This document shows, one piece after another, positions 1-13,015 of a stretch of 64,000 nucleotides of DNA (its first letter is position 1; each line of letters starts with the position of its first letter). The position numbers were made by a program, and so were the translations under genes. The DNA is from Ciborinia camelliae. Its lineage: Eukaryota > Ascomycota > Leotiomycetes > Helotiales > Sclerotiniaceae. Where the stretch lies: assembly GCA_025890175.1 (NCBI GenBank), contig JANPYM010000012.1, positions 551,600 to 615,599 on the forward strand, written 5' to 3'. The notes beneath the pieces were generated by a model. It saw only the letters and a program-made list of their open reading frames with translations. It was not told the origin of the DNA and made no database searches.

Positions 1-848
1 GAGGGGGAGGGGAAGGGGATGGGAAAGAAGGAAGGGAAGGCCAGGGGGATTTGTAGGTGCTTTTTATTTTGTTTGGTTTGGTTTGGTTGGGTTGGGTTGG
101 GTTTGGGGGGGAGGGGGTGTTGGATGGGATGCGGGATTGGGGATGTCGGGATGTGGTTTTAGAATATATGAGTAAAGTTACTTATATGAAGAGAGGTTTT
201 TATTGTTGTGGTTTAGATGCTTTTTGGTATTTTGGGGGATGGGGAAGAGGCAGGTTTATCAATTTGAATGTGGTTATTGAAAGTTAGAATGGGGAGTTGA
301 GATGAGATGGATGGATGAGATGGATCGGATGGGGATATGATATTGGGAATTTGGAAGTGACCCCGGTTCTTCTACATATATGAGTAAAGTTACTTGTGTG
401 CTTTTCTCGCTTTCCTTCATTGTTTGTGTAGACATCCCATTTTTCAAGTGGATAATTCGGGGAGGGGAGTTGAATATTTGAGAGGGGTAGGAATATCGAG
501 GAGTTGATTCGCGATTGAGTGGATGAATGATACATCATGAAGAAATTACTAATGAGTATTGTAATGGAATATAGGGCGTGAGACTTTAGATACCGTGGCA
601 AAGCAAAATGGATGTACGAATTCTTATTATGGGGGTATGTTGGAGGATGAGAGGGTACTGGTTTGGTGCATTGGTTTGTCTTCCCCGCTTCTCTTTCGTC
701 CACTCCTTTCCCCTCTACTCTCTTCTTGAACCCTCTAGTTTTCCCTTTTCTCTCTTACTCCCGATTCTCCTGGAATCGGCGAGGATGAGGGAATTTGAGA
801 ATAAGGAAGGGGATCGAATTTGGGCATTAATCGAAGACTGACTCTAAG
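1..848. other. Intergenic or 5' region of the first gene, low complexity
   Basis: The first 120 bases are G-rich and contain GTTTG/GGTTG tandem runs; the rest is G/T-rich and AT-leaning. No convincing complete gene is visible. The 5' end of the ABM-like gene starting around 849 must lie here. The frame around 770-838 (reading EGDRIWALIE) resembles the strand before the conserved W of that family, but TGA and TAA stops at 839-847 separate it from the downstream exon, so the first exon cannot be placed with confidence. Confidence 0.4.
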
Positions 849-1622
849 TTGTGGAAAAAGACTGGACATCCTTGGCCTCACACAGAAACTTCATGCATTC
901 TCCTGCCTATGCAGGATTTTTAGAGAAGCTAAAGCCTATTATGGAGAGTGCGGAGATTATACATGTAGGGAGATTGAATGTTGAGGGGGGTATTGGGAAG
1001 GGGGTGAGAGGACCAGTTATGGAAGTCGCTACATTTTTTGACGTGGAGGATATTTTTATCGAAGTGAGTGATTGATGATTTTTAGTTCGTGCGTATGAGG
1101 CAGGGAAGGACCAATTCTTTTGGATTTGCTTACACGTTTGAATCATGAGAGATCGAGGGATCGCTCGCCCTTCATTTTTGAAAATGCTAACTAACATCCT
1201 CTTTCCCCCCAAAAAAGAATACCCAAAACTTTATAACCGCAATGCACAAACTCCACTCCGAAGAGAAAATCGCTGGATTTCTCGGAGTCATTGATTATGG
1301 AGAGGTGGTTGAAAAGATCGCTAAGAATAAAGAAGCTGGGGAGGAGGAAAAGGGGAAGGCTGTAGTTTTGATGTTGGGATGGGAGAGTAGGGAGGCGCAT
1401 ATGGTGTGTTATTGTTCTTATTTTCGAGGTAGATGGCGGGGTGGAGGTAAATGAGAGGAGTTGGTACTAATCCGATCATAGGCATTTAGAGAAACGCGGG
1501 AATATAAAGATCATATCGGGCTTTTGAGAAAAGGGACTAGCGGGGCGGAAATGGTGAGTTTTTCTTTTAGCTTTTCTATCATCTTTGAGGGAATTAAGAG
1601 ATGTGATGTTATGAGGCTGTGA
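849..1622 (+). CDS. ABM-like dimeric alpha/beta-barrel protein, 5' end unresolved
   Basis: This is probably a small cytosolic protein with two antibiotic-biosynthesis-monooxygenase-like (ABM) ferredoxin folds, a large fungal family whose members mostly have no known reaction. Visible exons are 849-1063, 1218-1403, 1482-1553 and 1599-1622. The introns have GTGAGT, GTGTGT and GTGAGT donors, and the three downstream junctions keep phase 0. The first exon carries KDWTSLASHRNFMHSPAY, the usual W-S-x2-H/F-x-S-x-A-Y pattern of the first barrel. Exons 2-3 carry a matching second-barrel end, LGWESREAHM joined to AFRETREYKDHIGLLRKG. A CTGAC branch site and AG lie just before 849, so an upstream exon is expected, but stops at 839-847 break the obvious reading. 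The gene may have an undetected 5' intron or a damaged start. The last exon (RCDVMRL and stop) is the weakest part of the model. Confidence 0.55.
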
Positions 1623-3402
1623 TCTAGCTAGCTAATATCTTGATAGTTCCATGTAGCATTTAAGAATGCTTGAGCTCGAGGTGATAACTGAATCTATGGA
1701 GCGCGTTCGTGTTCTACATATCTAGTTCGTATACATGATATACTTATGTATATGAGTACTTCGACCAGCATCCGTGGGCAAAAGACAAATATGCAATCCT
1801 ACCACTTACATATCCCAAATCTTTCGCCCAATTTTCCTCTCAGCCTTCCTTCCTTCCCAATAACAAGGCAGAGATCCGTAGATTCCCTCCCTATAGGTAC
1901 TTATACTAATTGTTTACCTACTGAATACTCTCTTCTACCTCATCTCATCTCGTCTCATCACTTCTCAGTGTTCTCCTCTTCGTTTCTAGTACATGCCGTC
2001 GGAAATTCTGTACATCAACGAGTTTAAGTTTATTCTTAAAGTTTGGATGTGCTCGGCTTGCAGAACCGGGTTATTTTTATATATACCTCACCTAGGTAGG
2101 TAAGTTTTGGTATCACCATAGGTGGTAAAGACGGATTATCCTATTATCGTATTGTATTCGGCCTGTTTTCCTAAACTACCTATGCTATGCTACAGATTGT
2201 ATGTATATATACGTGCCGCTAACGCATACGTTAGCTTAGGTACCTATCCAGCAGCAGTATGCGCGTGCTGTACCATATCACATGGTTATCCCAATAGTAG
2301 GTAAGAATTGGTAGATCTAATTGAACTCCATCGCTTCATGGGCGTTGCTCGGGGTCGATAAATTATAGGATTGTTGGGTTTTTCTTTGGTGGATGAATGG
2401 ATAAATGGATGAATAGATGCGTGGATGGGTGATGTTATGTTTAAAATATCATAGAGTGAGGAATTCCATTTCCATTTCCTGAACTTCTCTTTAAGCTATC
2501 TAGATCACTGGTATTTTGCTTCTGGATCTAGGATGAGATCGAGATTATGTTCAAGTTTTATGGAATAATGGGGATCACAATACAATCCCATCCTATCCTA
2601 CCCTACCTCGTATAAAGAAAAAAGAACTTGAGATTATTTGTAAAGTAGCCGAGCCTTCTCCCTCCTCATTAATCTTCTTTCTCTCTCTCCTCTAATGGCT
2701 AGCTAACTGGCCGACTAGCTATTTCGGAATACTCGTTTATATACCTAGGTACCTATCTATCTACCCATCTACCTACCTACCTACCTCCCTACCTACCTAC
2801 TACCTACATACCTCCCCACCTACCTCCCAATTTATCTAGATCCAGTATTTTCAATAAATAGTAAATACCAAGCCACCCAAGGCCACGCCTACCCGACTAC
2901 CTACCCGATATCCATGTATCTGCTCCGTGCTCCGGAGAGGGGATGAGCGAATTGAGATGATATCAATACCTACCTACCTAGGTACTTGAGAGTACGTGCA
3001 TGCATGCATGCACGATCCTTAGGTTTGAAATGACCCCGGGTATACAAAATATATATATATATATATATAAGGTAATATTACAATACAATACACTCAAGCT
3101 GATGATACTTAAAACCAACTCATCTCTATCATCATTATTCATATTCATATTCATAGGTAGGTATACATATACAAATACATATCCATTCACCCCGACCATT
3201 GCCCAACCCAACCAACCAGACCGACCCCCAATCCAATCCCAATCCGACCCAATCCAACCCAATCCAATCCAATCATTTTCTCCAAACATAACTGCATAAT
3301 ATCATTCGTAAAACATTTACCCATCCCAATAATACCAATCCCACATTTTGACATCCAACCCCCCTCCCCATGTACAACACCAGAAATGCATGCCCAATAA
3401 AC
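1623..3402. other. Intergenic, tetranucleotide-rich
   Basis: No gene is recognised. The stretch holds (CTAC)n runs around 2745-2815, scattered CCTAGGTA palindromes, an alternating AT run at 3047-3068 and CCAAT/CCAAC-type pentamer runs at 3205-3275. Open frames here are translations of these simple repeats. Confidence 0.6.
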
Positions 3403-4900
3403 TTATTTAGCATGCGAGACAATCTCCGCATAAACATCATCTGGGATTTTCTTGATGATGGTAAGTGTAACTTCTTTAATCGTATCCGCTTGGAGAGGAG
3501 GGAAGGATCGGAGGATTTTCGTAGGACTTTGCATCGTTCGTTAGCTTATCAAGTCCATGAATAGCAAGTCGAACTACTATTTTTATTAAAAAAAACCCTT
3601 ACCTAGGAGAACTCAAGATGGAATTTCTAAGAATCACAAGTTGTGCCACGATACAAAGGATATTGAGATGCGCACCATACGCAAATAGGAAATCCCATAG
3701 TCGAAGTACCTCGGGTAATGGAGGAGTGCATGCGCATAGAGTGAGTACTGAAGGAAAAGCATAGATCTCTGCACTCATACCCTTTCCAATCAGATAAAGA
3801 CTCAGTTTTGGGTCCACTATGGCCAGAACCTTATCCACCAAGGCGAGTCCCTTATGAACACCATCCATAGCACCTCTCACATAACCCGGGACTTCAGTTG
3901 TTATGAAGCGATGGAAAGCGACGAATGCTTCGGATTCGCTGCGAGCAGCATATAAAAATGGCGCGGCGAGTACATTCATGCCTTGCACATAGGTACCCGG
4001 TTCCCCAGCTCCCACATCAGACCCCTCTGTTGTTAAAGTCAGAGCACGAGCTCTCGATCTCATACTTGGCGATTGTGGTCCACGCTCAGGAGAACCTCGA
4101 ATAGTTGCTTCCATGATTTGTCTATTTTGTACACTCCGAAAATCTGCTCGCGCTTCTTTCGCATCGTGTAATTTCCATGCTACTGTATTTAAAAGCCGTA
4201 TCAAACTGGCTTCGCTGACTCGACGTCGAAAGAGGGGATCGGTGGCTAGGGTTCGGAATGTATCATTTCGGATTTTGGAATATGCAGGAGATGCGCCGCG
4301 GTGGATTAGAGATAGATATGCGTCGGTTTCAAGGGTAGGGGCATTGAGTAATATTAGCCAGATGTAGATGCGCAGAGATGACTATCAAAATGTCAGTCTT
4401 TCTTTGAAACGAATGGAGAGGAATTGACAAACCATTCCATCACTATCACTCTTCACACCTTGAGCCAATATCTTCAACCTCATGCTCTCCAAACTACCAA
4501 TTATATCACCATCCGGCGGACCATCTCTAATTAAACGATCTAACGACATACTTTCTGATGCATTGAATCTTCTGTTGGCTATAGGACGCCTACTCGCAGA
4601 TGTTGGATTCGGGACCATATTTGTCACATCACTATTTGATCTTGCTCTTGAACGCGTTATGGTTGATTGTGTCGCATCTTTTTGAATGGGCGGAATCACC
4701 TTTTCCAAGGCTTGCTTGTGTTGTTGTGAAATTAAAGATGGTTGGTTGAATGCTGAACCTAAAGTGTGCGCGGACTGCAACCTTCGTAAAGCTCGATGAG
4801 ATCGTGGGGATGGTGGCGGTGGTGCATTGAGTGAAGTTTGATTTGGAGGAGCGAGTGAAGGAAATGGAAACGCGTCTTTGGTGGGGGATGAAGTTGACAT
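3403..4900 (-). CDS. BUB2: Mitotic exit checkpoint GAP Bub2/Cdc16, TBC domain
   Basis: Bub2 is the catalytic half of the two-component GAP (with Bfa1/Byr4) that keeps the spindle-pole GTPase Tem1/Spg1 off. It restrains mitotic exit in yeast and septation in filamentous fungi. Exons are 4900-4433, 4381-3603 and 3526-3403, giving 456 residues. The second intron ends with a textbook CTAAC branch site nine bases before its AG. Residues 1-150 are a Ser/Pro-rich, probably disordered tail starting MSTSSPTKDAF. The TBC domain begins around residue 157 (SSLRIYIWLILLNAP). Both catalytic fingers are present: the arginine finger IRNDTFR (about 193-199) and the glutamine finger YVQGMN (about 289). The block AEIYAFPSVLTLCACTPPLP followed by LRLWDFLFAYG is characteristic of Bub2 rather than other TBC proteins. 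A Ser/Arg-rich insertion separates the two fingers. Start chosen as the only ATG that gives the full first exon. Confidence 0.95.
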
Positions 4901-7900
4901 TTTGCTATCGCATGTTTTGATTTTGATACCTATAGGTAGGTAAGTAAGTAAGAATAAATTCAAGGATCTGTTCTTGAGATCCAAAATTAAGAATTGGATA
5001 TACCTAGGAGGATATAGTGAATACAACCATGGACGGGAGGGATTGTTCTATCGTCGCGCTGTCATCAAATTGAAGTAGTTGCCATGTCAGCAGAAAGAAA
5101 TCTGAGCGAGGGAAGTATGGTTGAAGTGAAGCTGGGGGCTGGGAACCGCAATCACAACCGCAACCGCGAATTTTCGTGATAACTTCCCGTAAAAACAAAT
5201 ATAACCAGTACGAAGTATATTTAATTTGTTACCAATGACAACCACCAAGTAACCTAGGACATAGGTAGATAAACCTACCACGACCACAAAAGTTTGTACA
5301 AACCTGAGAAGATATGAATACCGGTATTTCATATAAATACTTCATACATCACTTTAAAAAACGACATCAAAAGACATCAAACGACATGGTCGCTTCTTGG
5401 TGACATATTTTCCAACATCTCGACTGGGTTGCAAATGCTTGGAGACGACCTCGAAGGCCCGCATGAAAACACTATCACGTGCATGTGATTCAGGTGATAT
5501 CAAGGGAAAGATTCTTCCAGTCCCAAGTGTGAGTCTCGAGACCTGAAGGCAAAGGAGCAAGATGGATTGATTGATGAGACTGTGAAAAGGGTTTCGATAC
5601 TCCCTCCTACCGACATACCGTACCGCAACAGCCAAAGTCCTTTTCTATAAGCCACTACAAGCCAGGCGCTTCACCAGCAGACCAGATCGTTCAAATTGAC
5701 TCTTGTTATATATCCCTCCCAGACATTTTGGCTGACGGGTCCGTCTTCAGTGTAGTGTTCACGGTAAAAAAGACAAGACTCGACTCCCACGAGTCTCATG
5801 AGTCTCTTATCCCATTTACAATTATAGTTCTCACCTCGGATTCTTAGCTTTAAGCCTTCGAACTCAAAAAAACATGTTTTGTCTCTTATGTCTCACAAAC
5901 TTGTCGCCTCTTTTTTTCATTCTTATCGTATCTTATCCCCATCTTATCGAATTGCGATCTTTAACCCTTCGATTGCATCATGAAGGAAAACTTTCATTGG
6001 GTGGATATTCTAGTGGGTAATCCGCATGTTGCATCTCACTAGGGAGATTGAGCTACCCCTGTTTATGAGATAGACGAAAGGTACTTACTGTACGTACGTA
6101 CTGCTTGAAAGAGAGCTTTGTGTCGATTTTCGAAAGCTAATCCTTTCTTTCATGTTGTACAATAGTCTCACCAGAGGATGAATAAGAACGCCATTGATAT
6201 CAATGCTTCATTTCTCCTTTTTCTTCTTTTCTTCTTTTTCTTTCCTTTCTTCCCTTTCTTCCCTGCCGCCATTTACACAATACATAGATTCCAAAGAGTG
6301 AAAGATTCCAACTTCCACGCTTTCCTTTGTCTTCTCCAAGCCTCAAGGAGATCTCCTCAATTTTCGCTTCACGCTAATTGGAAGCTTGGAAAAACTAATC
6401 ATTTTAGCGAATTGCGTGCTCGGCAACTACGTCGACATCTGGAAATATTTCACTTCAACTCCAGATATTACGTTCCCGATTCACGGGATTCACAAAGAGC
6501 TACTCACAACTTCCTTGTGGTTCCCCTAAACTTCCTAACTTCCCTTGGAACTTTATCCAGGAGATCTATGTGAAACTCTTGGGTAAAAGCATTCTAAGAT
6601 CGGGGTAAGAAAGCATAATGATGATAATATGATGATTACATATCATATCCATAAAAATATGGTACCTACGACCTACAAATGCAACTGTTGACCTGGGTCT
6701 GGGTCTGGGTCTGGCTCAAAATCTTGCAATATATTACATGCGGCCATGAAATATCCTACAGTACCGGTATGAAAAGAAGAGATTTCATGGTGTGAATACT
6801 GTAACTCCCGAATCCCGTAACCTGTAGGGGACCTCGAAGAACTGAAGGCCATTGCTACCTACCTAGTACCTACTACTGTATCCAATTTCCCCTGGTAAAT
6901 GTCTTCCCCATATTATTCGTACACCGATATTCTTTTGGTTACGTTTATATCTAATTCATATCGATCTAAGACATTTGTTTTCTTACAGAGGCCAGAGTAC
7001 GCCTACTTGAATCTCGAGTCTCGAGTCTCGACCCATTCATTTCACTGCCTCTTCTTAAAACTTCTCAGTGCACCCCTAGGTTACTCTTGGTATTGAAAAG
7101 AGGCACCCGCCATTGCCATCCATCCCTACATCCCATACATAACCAGAAAATCTACAAGCCGCCAACTAAAAGACAAGCAAAATCACTGTTAACAGTTACC
7201 ATTACATTATCACTACAGGTATTTTTATCATTTTAGAAACTTCTCCATCAAATCGTTTATGTCCCACCCATGTCAACTAATCACATCTCCCCAGCTTATA
7301 AACCCGTCAACACGAATATCCTCTTCCATTTTAAGCCAGCGCTCCCGCAAGTGTCTCTAGTTTGAGAAAGTAGTAAAAATAAGATCTTACCATAAAACCC
7401 AAACTCGAAGGATTTGCAAGCCCATTACACGTGGCTTTACGTCTACTGCAAAATAGTTCAAATTCAAAAGGTTCCAACGGTCGGGTCAGCCACACAAGGG
7501 TTCAACTATTTACTTGGCTGTCTCCTTTGCCGTTTCTTCTATCTTTCATCTTATTCATCCACGAGCACGCAATACACACAATACATTATTGGCGCATCCC
7601 GAATCTCAAAGAGACAATTGCTGAATGCCACTCCTGGATCACGTCTTCCCCTTTCAAGTCCTTCTAGAACAAAAAAATATTTTCTACAATTAGAAGCTAT
7701 AATATCTATTCCAGCTTTCGACCTGCATTCGAAAAGTCTCGATGTCATCAGACAATATTACTTTTTTCTAAATATTTTTCGAATTGTCAGACACAAGGAT
7801 CATCTGATCTGATATCGACCCGACTCTCTGGACCAGGAGCAGATACGGCTATATCAGCCCTGCATCCGCTCACAAAGTACATACTCTTGGATAACATCTT

Positions 7901-8034
7901 GGAGTATCTTGCAGATCGCCCTGGCATATCTGTCTGCCAGATATATTGACATCCACCCTTTGTGGAATAGTCAATTCTTGTCCGCTTAATCTTCCGGCAT
8001 CTCAGGTTTCACAGCCAAGCAACCCTCTTCTACG
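4901..8034. other. Intergenic between divergent BUB2 and sulfate permease genes
   Basis: About 3.1 kb with no gene I can support. It holds the promoters of two divergent genes. A pyrimidine-rich run (CTTT/TTCC) lies near 6210-6265 and a GTCTGG repeat near 6695-6715. Open frames at 5354-5635 (-), 6178-6573 (+) and 7414-7812 (+) have no recognisable domain and no consistent splice partners. Confidence 0.55.
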
Positions 8035-10630
8035 ATGGCTGCTACCAAAGTTGGCCACGGATTGGCCAAAGTCCTCGGTATCAAACTCAACTATCGCGAT
8101 GAACTTAACAGTCAAGAGATTCTTCGAGGAGAGTCCGTCTTCTCCATTCAAACGGCCGATACATTCGTAGAAGAAGAACCTGGAACTGTAGAATGGATCC
8201 AGGATACCCTCCCAGGTCGACACGAGCTCGCCGCCTATTGTCGTTCATTATTCCCATTTTTAAGCTGGATTGGTTGCTACAACTTGCAATGGCTGTGTGG
8301 AGATCTGGTAGCTGGTGAGTAACATGACACGCTTTGGTGATAAACATGATTATTAACTCACATCAGGTATCACTATCGGTGCTGTCGTCGTGCCTCAAGG
8401 TATGGCTTATGCCACTCTTGCTGAGCTCAAACCTCAATTCGGTCTTTACTCTTCTTTCATGGGGGTCCTCGTCTACTGGTTCTTCGCTACCTCCAAGGAT
8501 ATCACCATCGGTCCAGTCGCTGTCATGTCAACTCTCGTGGGACAAATTCTGGTGAAAGCCGCACAAACTAATCCAGATGTTCCTGGTCACGTTATTGCAT
8601 CTTGTATGGCTGTAGTTGCTGGTGGTATCATTGCTTTTATTGGACTTATTCGATGCGGTTGGATAGTTGATTTGATTTCTCTCACATCAATTTCCGCTTT
8701 CATGACTGGTTCCGCCATTAATATTGCCGTTGGTCAAGTTCCAACCTTGATGGGTATCACAGGCTTCAACACTCGAGCATCAACATATTTAGTTGTCATC
8801 AACACATTGAAGGGACTCCCAAGGACTTCCCTCGATGCCGCCATCGGTCTGACGGCTCTTTTCCTATTATATGCCCTTAGATATGTAAGTTGTCAGTATT
8901 TCCCCTGGTATGTATCACCTCTAATTGCTCTTCTCTAGGCCTGTAATTATGGAGCCAAGAAATTCCCAAACCACAAGAGAGCTTTCTTCTTCGCAGCAAC
9001 CCTTCGAACCGTCTTTGTTATCTTGCTATACACATTAGTCAGTTGGCTTTCGAATATGCATCATCGAGAAAAGCCATTATTCAAGATCCTTGGTAAAGTC
9101 CCTCGAGGATTCCAAAACGCTGCCGTGCCAGAAGTCAACTCCTCGATTATCAGCATCTTCGTAAGCGATTTACCTGCCACTGTCATCGTCTTACTCATCG
9201 AACACATCGCAATCTCAAAGTCATTCGGGCGTGTCAACAACTATGTCATCAACCCATCCCAGGAAATGGTAGCTATTGGTGTCACAAACATCTTTGGTGC
9301 TTTCCTTGGTGGTTACCCAGTTACAGGTTCTTTCTCCCGTACCGCTATTAAATCAAAAGCTGGTGTTCGAACTCCATTCGCTGGTGTCATAACTGCTGTC
9401 ATCGTCCTTCTAGCTATCTATGCTCTCACCGCAGTTTTCTTTTACATCCCAAGTGCAGCTTTGTCTGCAGTCATTATTCACGCTGTTGGTGATCTCATCA
9501 CACCTCCAAACACAGTCTATCAATTCTGGCGTGTATCCCCTATCGAGGTCCCAATCTTCTTCGCAGGTGTTATCGTCACAGTTTTCTCCACTATAGAATA
9601 TGGTATTTACGTTACCATCATCATTTCTTTCGTCGTTCTCATCTTCCGAATCATCAAGGCCAGAGGCCGTTTCCTTGGTAAGGTGAAGGTTACCTCAGTT
9701 GGCGGTGAGCTCGCCGAATACAGATCAGCACCTTTGAGTGACCATGGAACCTTCTCCAAATCCGATGCCACCCAATTCGATGAATCTGGATCCCGAACCG
9801 TCTTTCTTCCTTTCGATCATGGTGATGGATCTAATCCAGAAGTTGATGTCCAAACCCCTCATCCCGGTATATTCATCTATCGATTCTCAGAAGGTTTCAA
9901 TTATCCAAACGCAAATCACTACCTCGACCACCTCACCAACACAATTTTTGCAACAACCCGCCGAACCAACCCTAACCATTACGCCCGTCCCGGTGATCGC
10001 CCATGGAATGACCCTGGTCCACGTCGCGGCAAAGCCCCCGAAGATCACAGTGACCGGCCCACCCTCAAAGCCATCATCCTCGACTTCAGCTCCGTCAACA
10101 ACGTCGATATCACCTCTATCCAACAACTCATCGATGTTCGCAATCAACTCGATACCTATGCTTCTCCTTCAGTCGTAGACTGGCATTTTACCTCGATCAA
10201 CAATCGCTGGACCAAACGCGCTCTCGTTGCCGCTGGGTTCGGATATCCATCTCTTGAAGGAGAAGGATTACACCGCTGGAAGCCGATCTTCTCGGTTGCG
10301 GAGATGGGAGGACAAGATAGTGCGGCAGCGGCGGCCGCAGCGGAATCCAACGATAAAGAAATAAAAGAACAAAGAGCGCGCGAGAAAGATCTAAAAGGAA
10401 ATGGAGATCAGATTCATGGGGATAGCGAGAGTGGAAGTGGATTGAGCGGTAGCGATTTGAAGAATGTGACGAAGAATGTGACGAGGTCGAGAACGGCTGT
10501 TGTTAATGGTCTCAATAGGCCATTATTCCACATCGATCTCACGAGTGCGTTCCAAAGCGCAGTGGCGAATGTTAAAGCGAGAGAGGCGTTTGAGGGAAGG
10601 GGGGGTAGCGATACTGGGGTTGTACCTTAG
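8035..10630 (+). CDS. Sulfate permease (SulP/SLC26 family) with STAS domain
   Basis: This is a plasma-membrane sulfate transporter, probably a proton symporter feeding sulfur assimilation, like fungal Sul1/Sul2, SutB and Neurospora CYS-14. Exons 8035-8314, 8367-8884 and 8939-10630 join in frame to give 829 residues, the usual length for fungal SulP proteins. The second exon opens with the SulP signature: ITIGAVVVPQGMAYATLAEL, then KPQFGLYSSF. About a dozen hydrophobic helices follow up to residue ~520, including GAFLGGYPVTGSFSRTAI. The C-terminal cytosolic part is a STAS domain (roughly residues 580-730) with HPGIFIYRFSEGFNYPNA and LKAIILDFSSVNNVDITSIQ. A charged, Ala-rich, poorly conserved tail ends the protein. 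Start chosen at the ATG just before AATKVGHGLAKVLG; an earlier in-frame start is not needed. Substrate specificity is inferred from the family only. Confidence 0.95.
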
Positions 10631-11210
10631 GCGTAGCTAAGGGATTGGTCTTGTTTTATTTTGGATTCCGTTTTTTAAGTCGCTTTGATACCACGATTGC
10701 TTGGATATGATATGATATGATATGATGATATAGGGTTGGCAGGATGTTGGATGACTGAACTGGATATTAGTGTAATGGACACGTACCAGATTCGGATTCA
10801 CGTCCTTGAATAATATATAAAGTTTTATTTTCTGGAAAATCCTCGTTCTGCATGTTTCGAATGTGTTATCTTGATCTAGATGTAGATGTCTTACACGGCA
10901 CATGCATAGGGCTGCGCCGCCTAGACACTTACACGCTAGCTCTCCGGAAAATACGGCAAGGATCAATACTATCTCGTCGAACGAAATGGTTCAAATCTGG
11001 CTCTAACCTAAGTAGGTTCATGCTGCAGTCTTGAGATAAGATATGATAAGCCATATCTGCCCTCAATATATTTCCAACAGGTTGGTTAGCCATGTTGAGA
11101 TTATAAAGGTGCGGAGATCCACCTCACTTGATTAAACACCAAGTCACCTTCTCCAAATATTGAAATCTCACCCGTCCTCTCACCCGTCTTCCCAAAAGTC
11201 CTCTCAAATC
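10631..11210. other. Intergenic between sulfate permease and P450 genes
   Basis: About 580 bases with no gene. It includes a short ATGAT repeat near 10705-10730. The 5' part is the 3' flank of the permease and the 3' part is the promoter of the P450. Confidence 0.6.
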
Positions 11211-13015
11211 ATGATAACCTCAACCCCCTTCATCCTGGTAGCCACCGGAATAATACTCACCCTATACCTCTACAAGAAGATCCAAGAACGCCTCACCACC
11301 CACGCCATCACCCTTCAAAACCACTGTCTCCCCGCGAAAAAATACCCGCACAAAGACCCGATCTTCGGACTCGACCTCTTCCTCCAACTCGGCCGCGCCC
11401 ACAAAACCGGCCACCTCCTCTCCACGCACCGGCAACTCCACGCCACCCTCGGCAAAACCTTCCAGGCGAAGTCCTGGGGCACCCCCGTGCTCTACACGTG
11501 CGAGGCGCGCAACATCCAAACGGTGCTGGCGCACGCGTTTCCCAATTTCGGAAAGGTGAAGGTGAAGGCCCGCGAGGAGAAACAGCGCGGCGGTGCCTCG
11601 TTTATGCCGCAGGGAATCTTCACCGCGGATGGCGAGGCGTGGCATCGTGGCAGGGCGCTCATCCGACCGACGTTTGCGCGGGGCGAGATCTCCAATTTCG
11701 AGAGCTTGGAGAGACATGTCGAGAGGTTTTTGCTTCGGATTCCTGGCGATGGGGAGACGGTGGATTTACAACCTTTGGTGAAGAATTTGGTAAGGATGGG
11801 GATTTCTTTTTTAAAAAAATTGTTGTTGTTTGCCTGCCTATATATATATATTAACATACTTATCTCCTTTTTCTTCCCCATAGTTTCTAGATATATCAAC
11901 CGAGTTCCTCTTTGGCGAATCAGTCGAATCCCAATCACCCAACGCGCCCTTCGATTCCCGTGAATTCCTCACTGCATTCGACACCGCCATGCGCGGTCTC
12001 GGCGCCCGCATGATGCTCGGCAAGCTCAAATTCCTCCGGGGCCGCGATCTCGAGTTCAAAGCCGCCTTTGGCAAAGTGCACGCGTATATTGAGAAGCACG
12101 TGACGCGAGTGCTGGCGGATCCCAAGAATGCAGGAGAGACGAGCGCGAGCCCGAGCCAGGGGCCAAAACAATACGTGCTGCTGAATGAGATGGCCAGGGA
12201 AACTCGCGACCCGGTCGATCTGCGCTATCAGCTCTTTCACGTCTTTATCCCCGCGCATGAGTCGACGGGCGTGGCGGTCAGCGATATCTTTTTCCATCTC
12301 GCGCGTGATGCGGAGAGGTGGGCGAGGTTGAGGGCCGAGGTGTTGAGTGCGACGCGCGGACGGGAGATCAGTTTTGAATTGTTGAAGTCGATGAAGTATT
12401 TACGTTGGGTTTTTAATGAAAGTAAGTCCCAGGTCCATGTCTAGGTCTACGTCTGTTATATTCTTTTGCTCGATGATGACTTCACTTCACTGAGTTTGAG
12501 ATTTACATCTCAATCTCCTCGAATCTTTGTTTCAATCAATCAATCAACCAAAAAGAAAATCCCCATCCCATTAACCCACTACTCCTCCTCTCCCAGGTCT
12601 CCGTCTCCATCCAACCGCAGGCACCCTCCGACGAACATGTCACCACGACACGATGCTCCCCGCCGGCGGCGGGCCATCCGGTGAATCCCCCATTCTCCTG
12701 CTCAAAGGCAGTTCCGTCGTCCTCAACATCCACGTTCTACATCGAGAGCGCAGCTACTGGGGCGACGACGCCGACGAGTTTCGACCCGAGCGATGGGAGA
12801 ATCTACGCCCCACGTGGGAGTACCTTCCCTTTTCGGGCGGGCCGCGCATCTGTCCGGCGCAACAGTTGGTTTTTACCGATGCGGCGTATATTATCGTGAG
12901 GGTGATGCAGAGGTTTGAGAAGATGGAAAATCGGGATCCGTTGCCGTGGATGGAACGCGTGAGGATGACGGTGGATAATGCGAATGGGGTGAAGGTTAGG
13001 ATGGTTCCGGTTTGA
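11211..13015 (+). CDS. Cytochrome P450 monooxygenase, CYP52-like
   Basis: This is a heme-thiolate monooxygenase of the endoplasmic reticulum, and the substrate cannot be told from sequence. Exons 11211-11789, 11884-12421 and 12597-13015 join in phase to give 511 residues. An N-terminal membrane anchor is followed by the C-helix pattern DGEAWHRGRALIRPTFA. The K-helix ExxR is ESLR (E372-R375), the PERF region is FRPERW, and the heme loop is PFSGGPRICPAQQ with the thiolate ligand C458. The loop and overall order resemble CYP52 and related fungal fatty-acid or alkane hydroxylases. Two departures are visible. The glycine after the heme Cys is alanine, which is seen in some P450s. The I-helix oxygen-activation motif reads AHEST instead of the usual A-G-x-D/E-T. 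The gene is GC-richer than its surroundings. The neighbouring permease is probably unrelated. Confidence 0.93.

Noticed and set aside
6178..6573. 131-residue plus-strand open frame
   Set aside because: Begins in a pyrimidine tract giving Phe/Leu runs; no recognisable domain after it.
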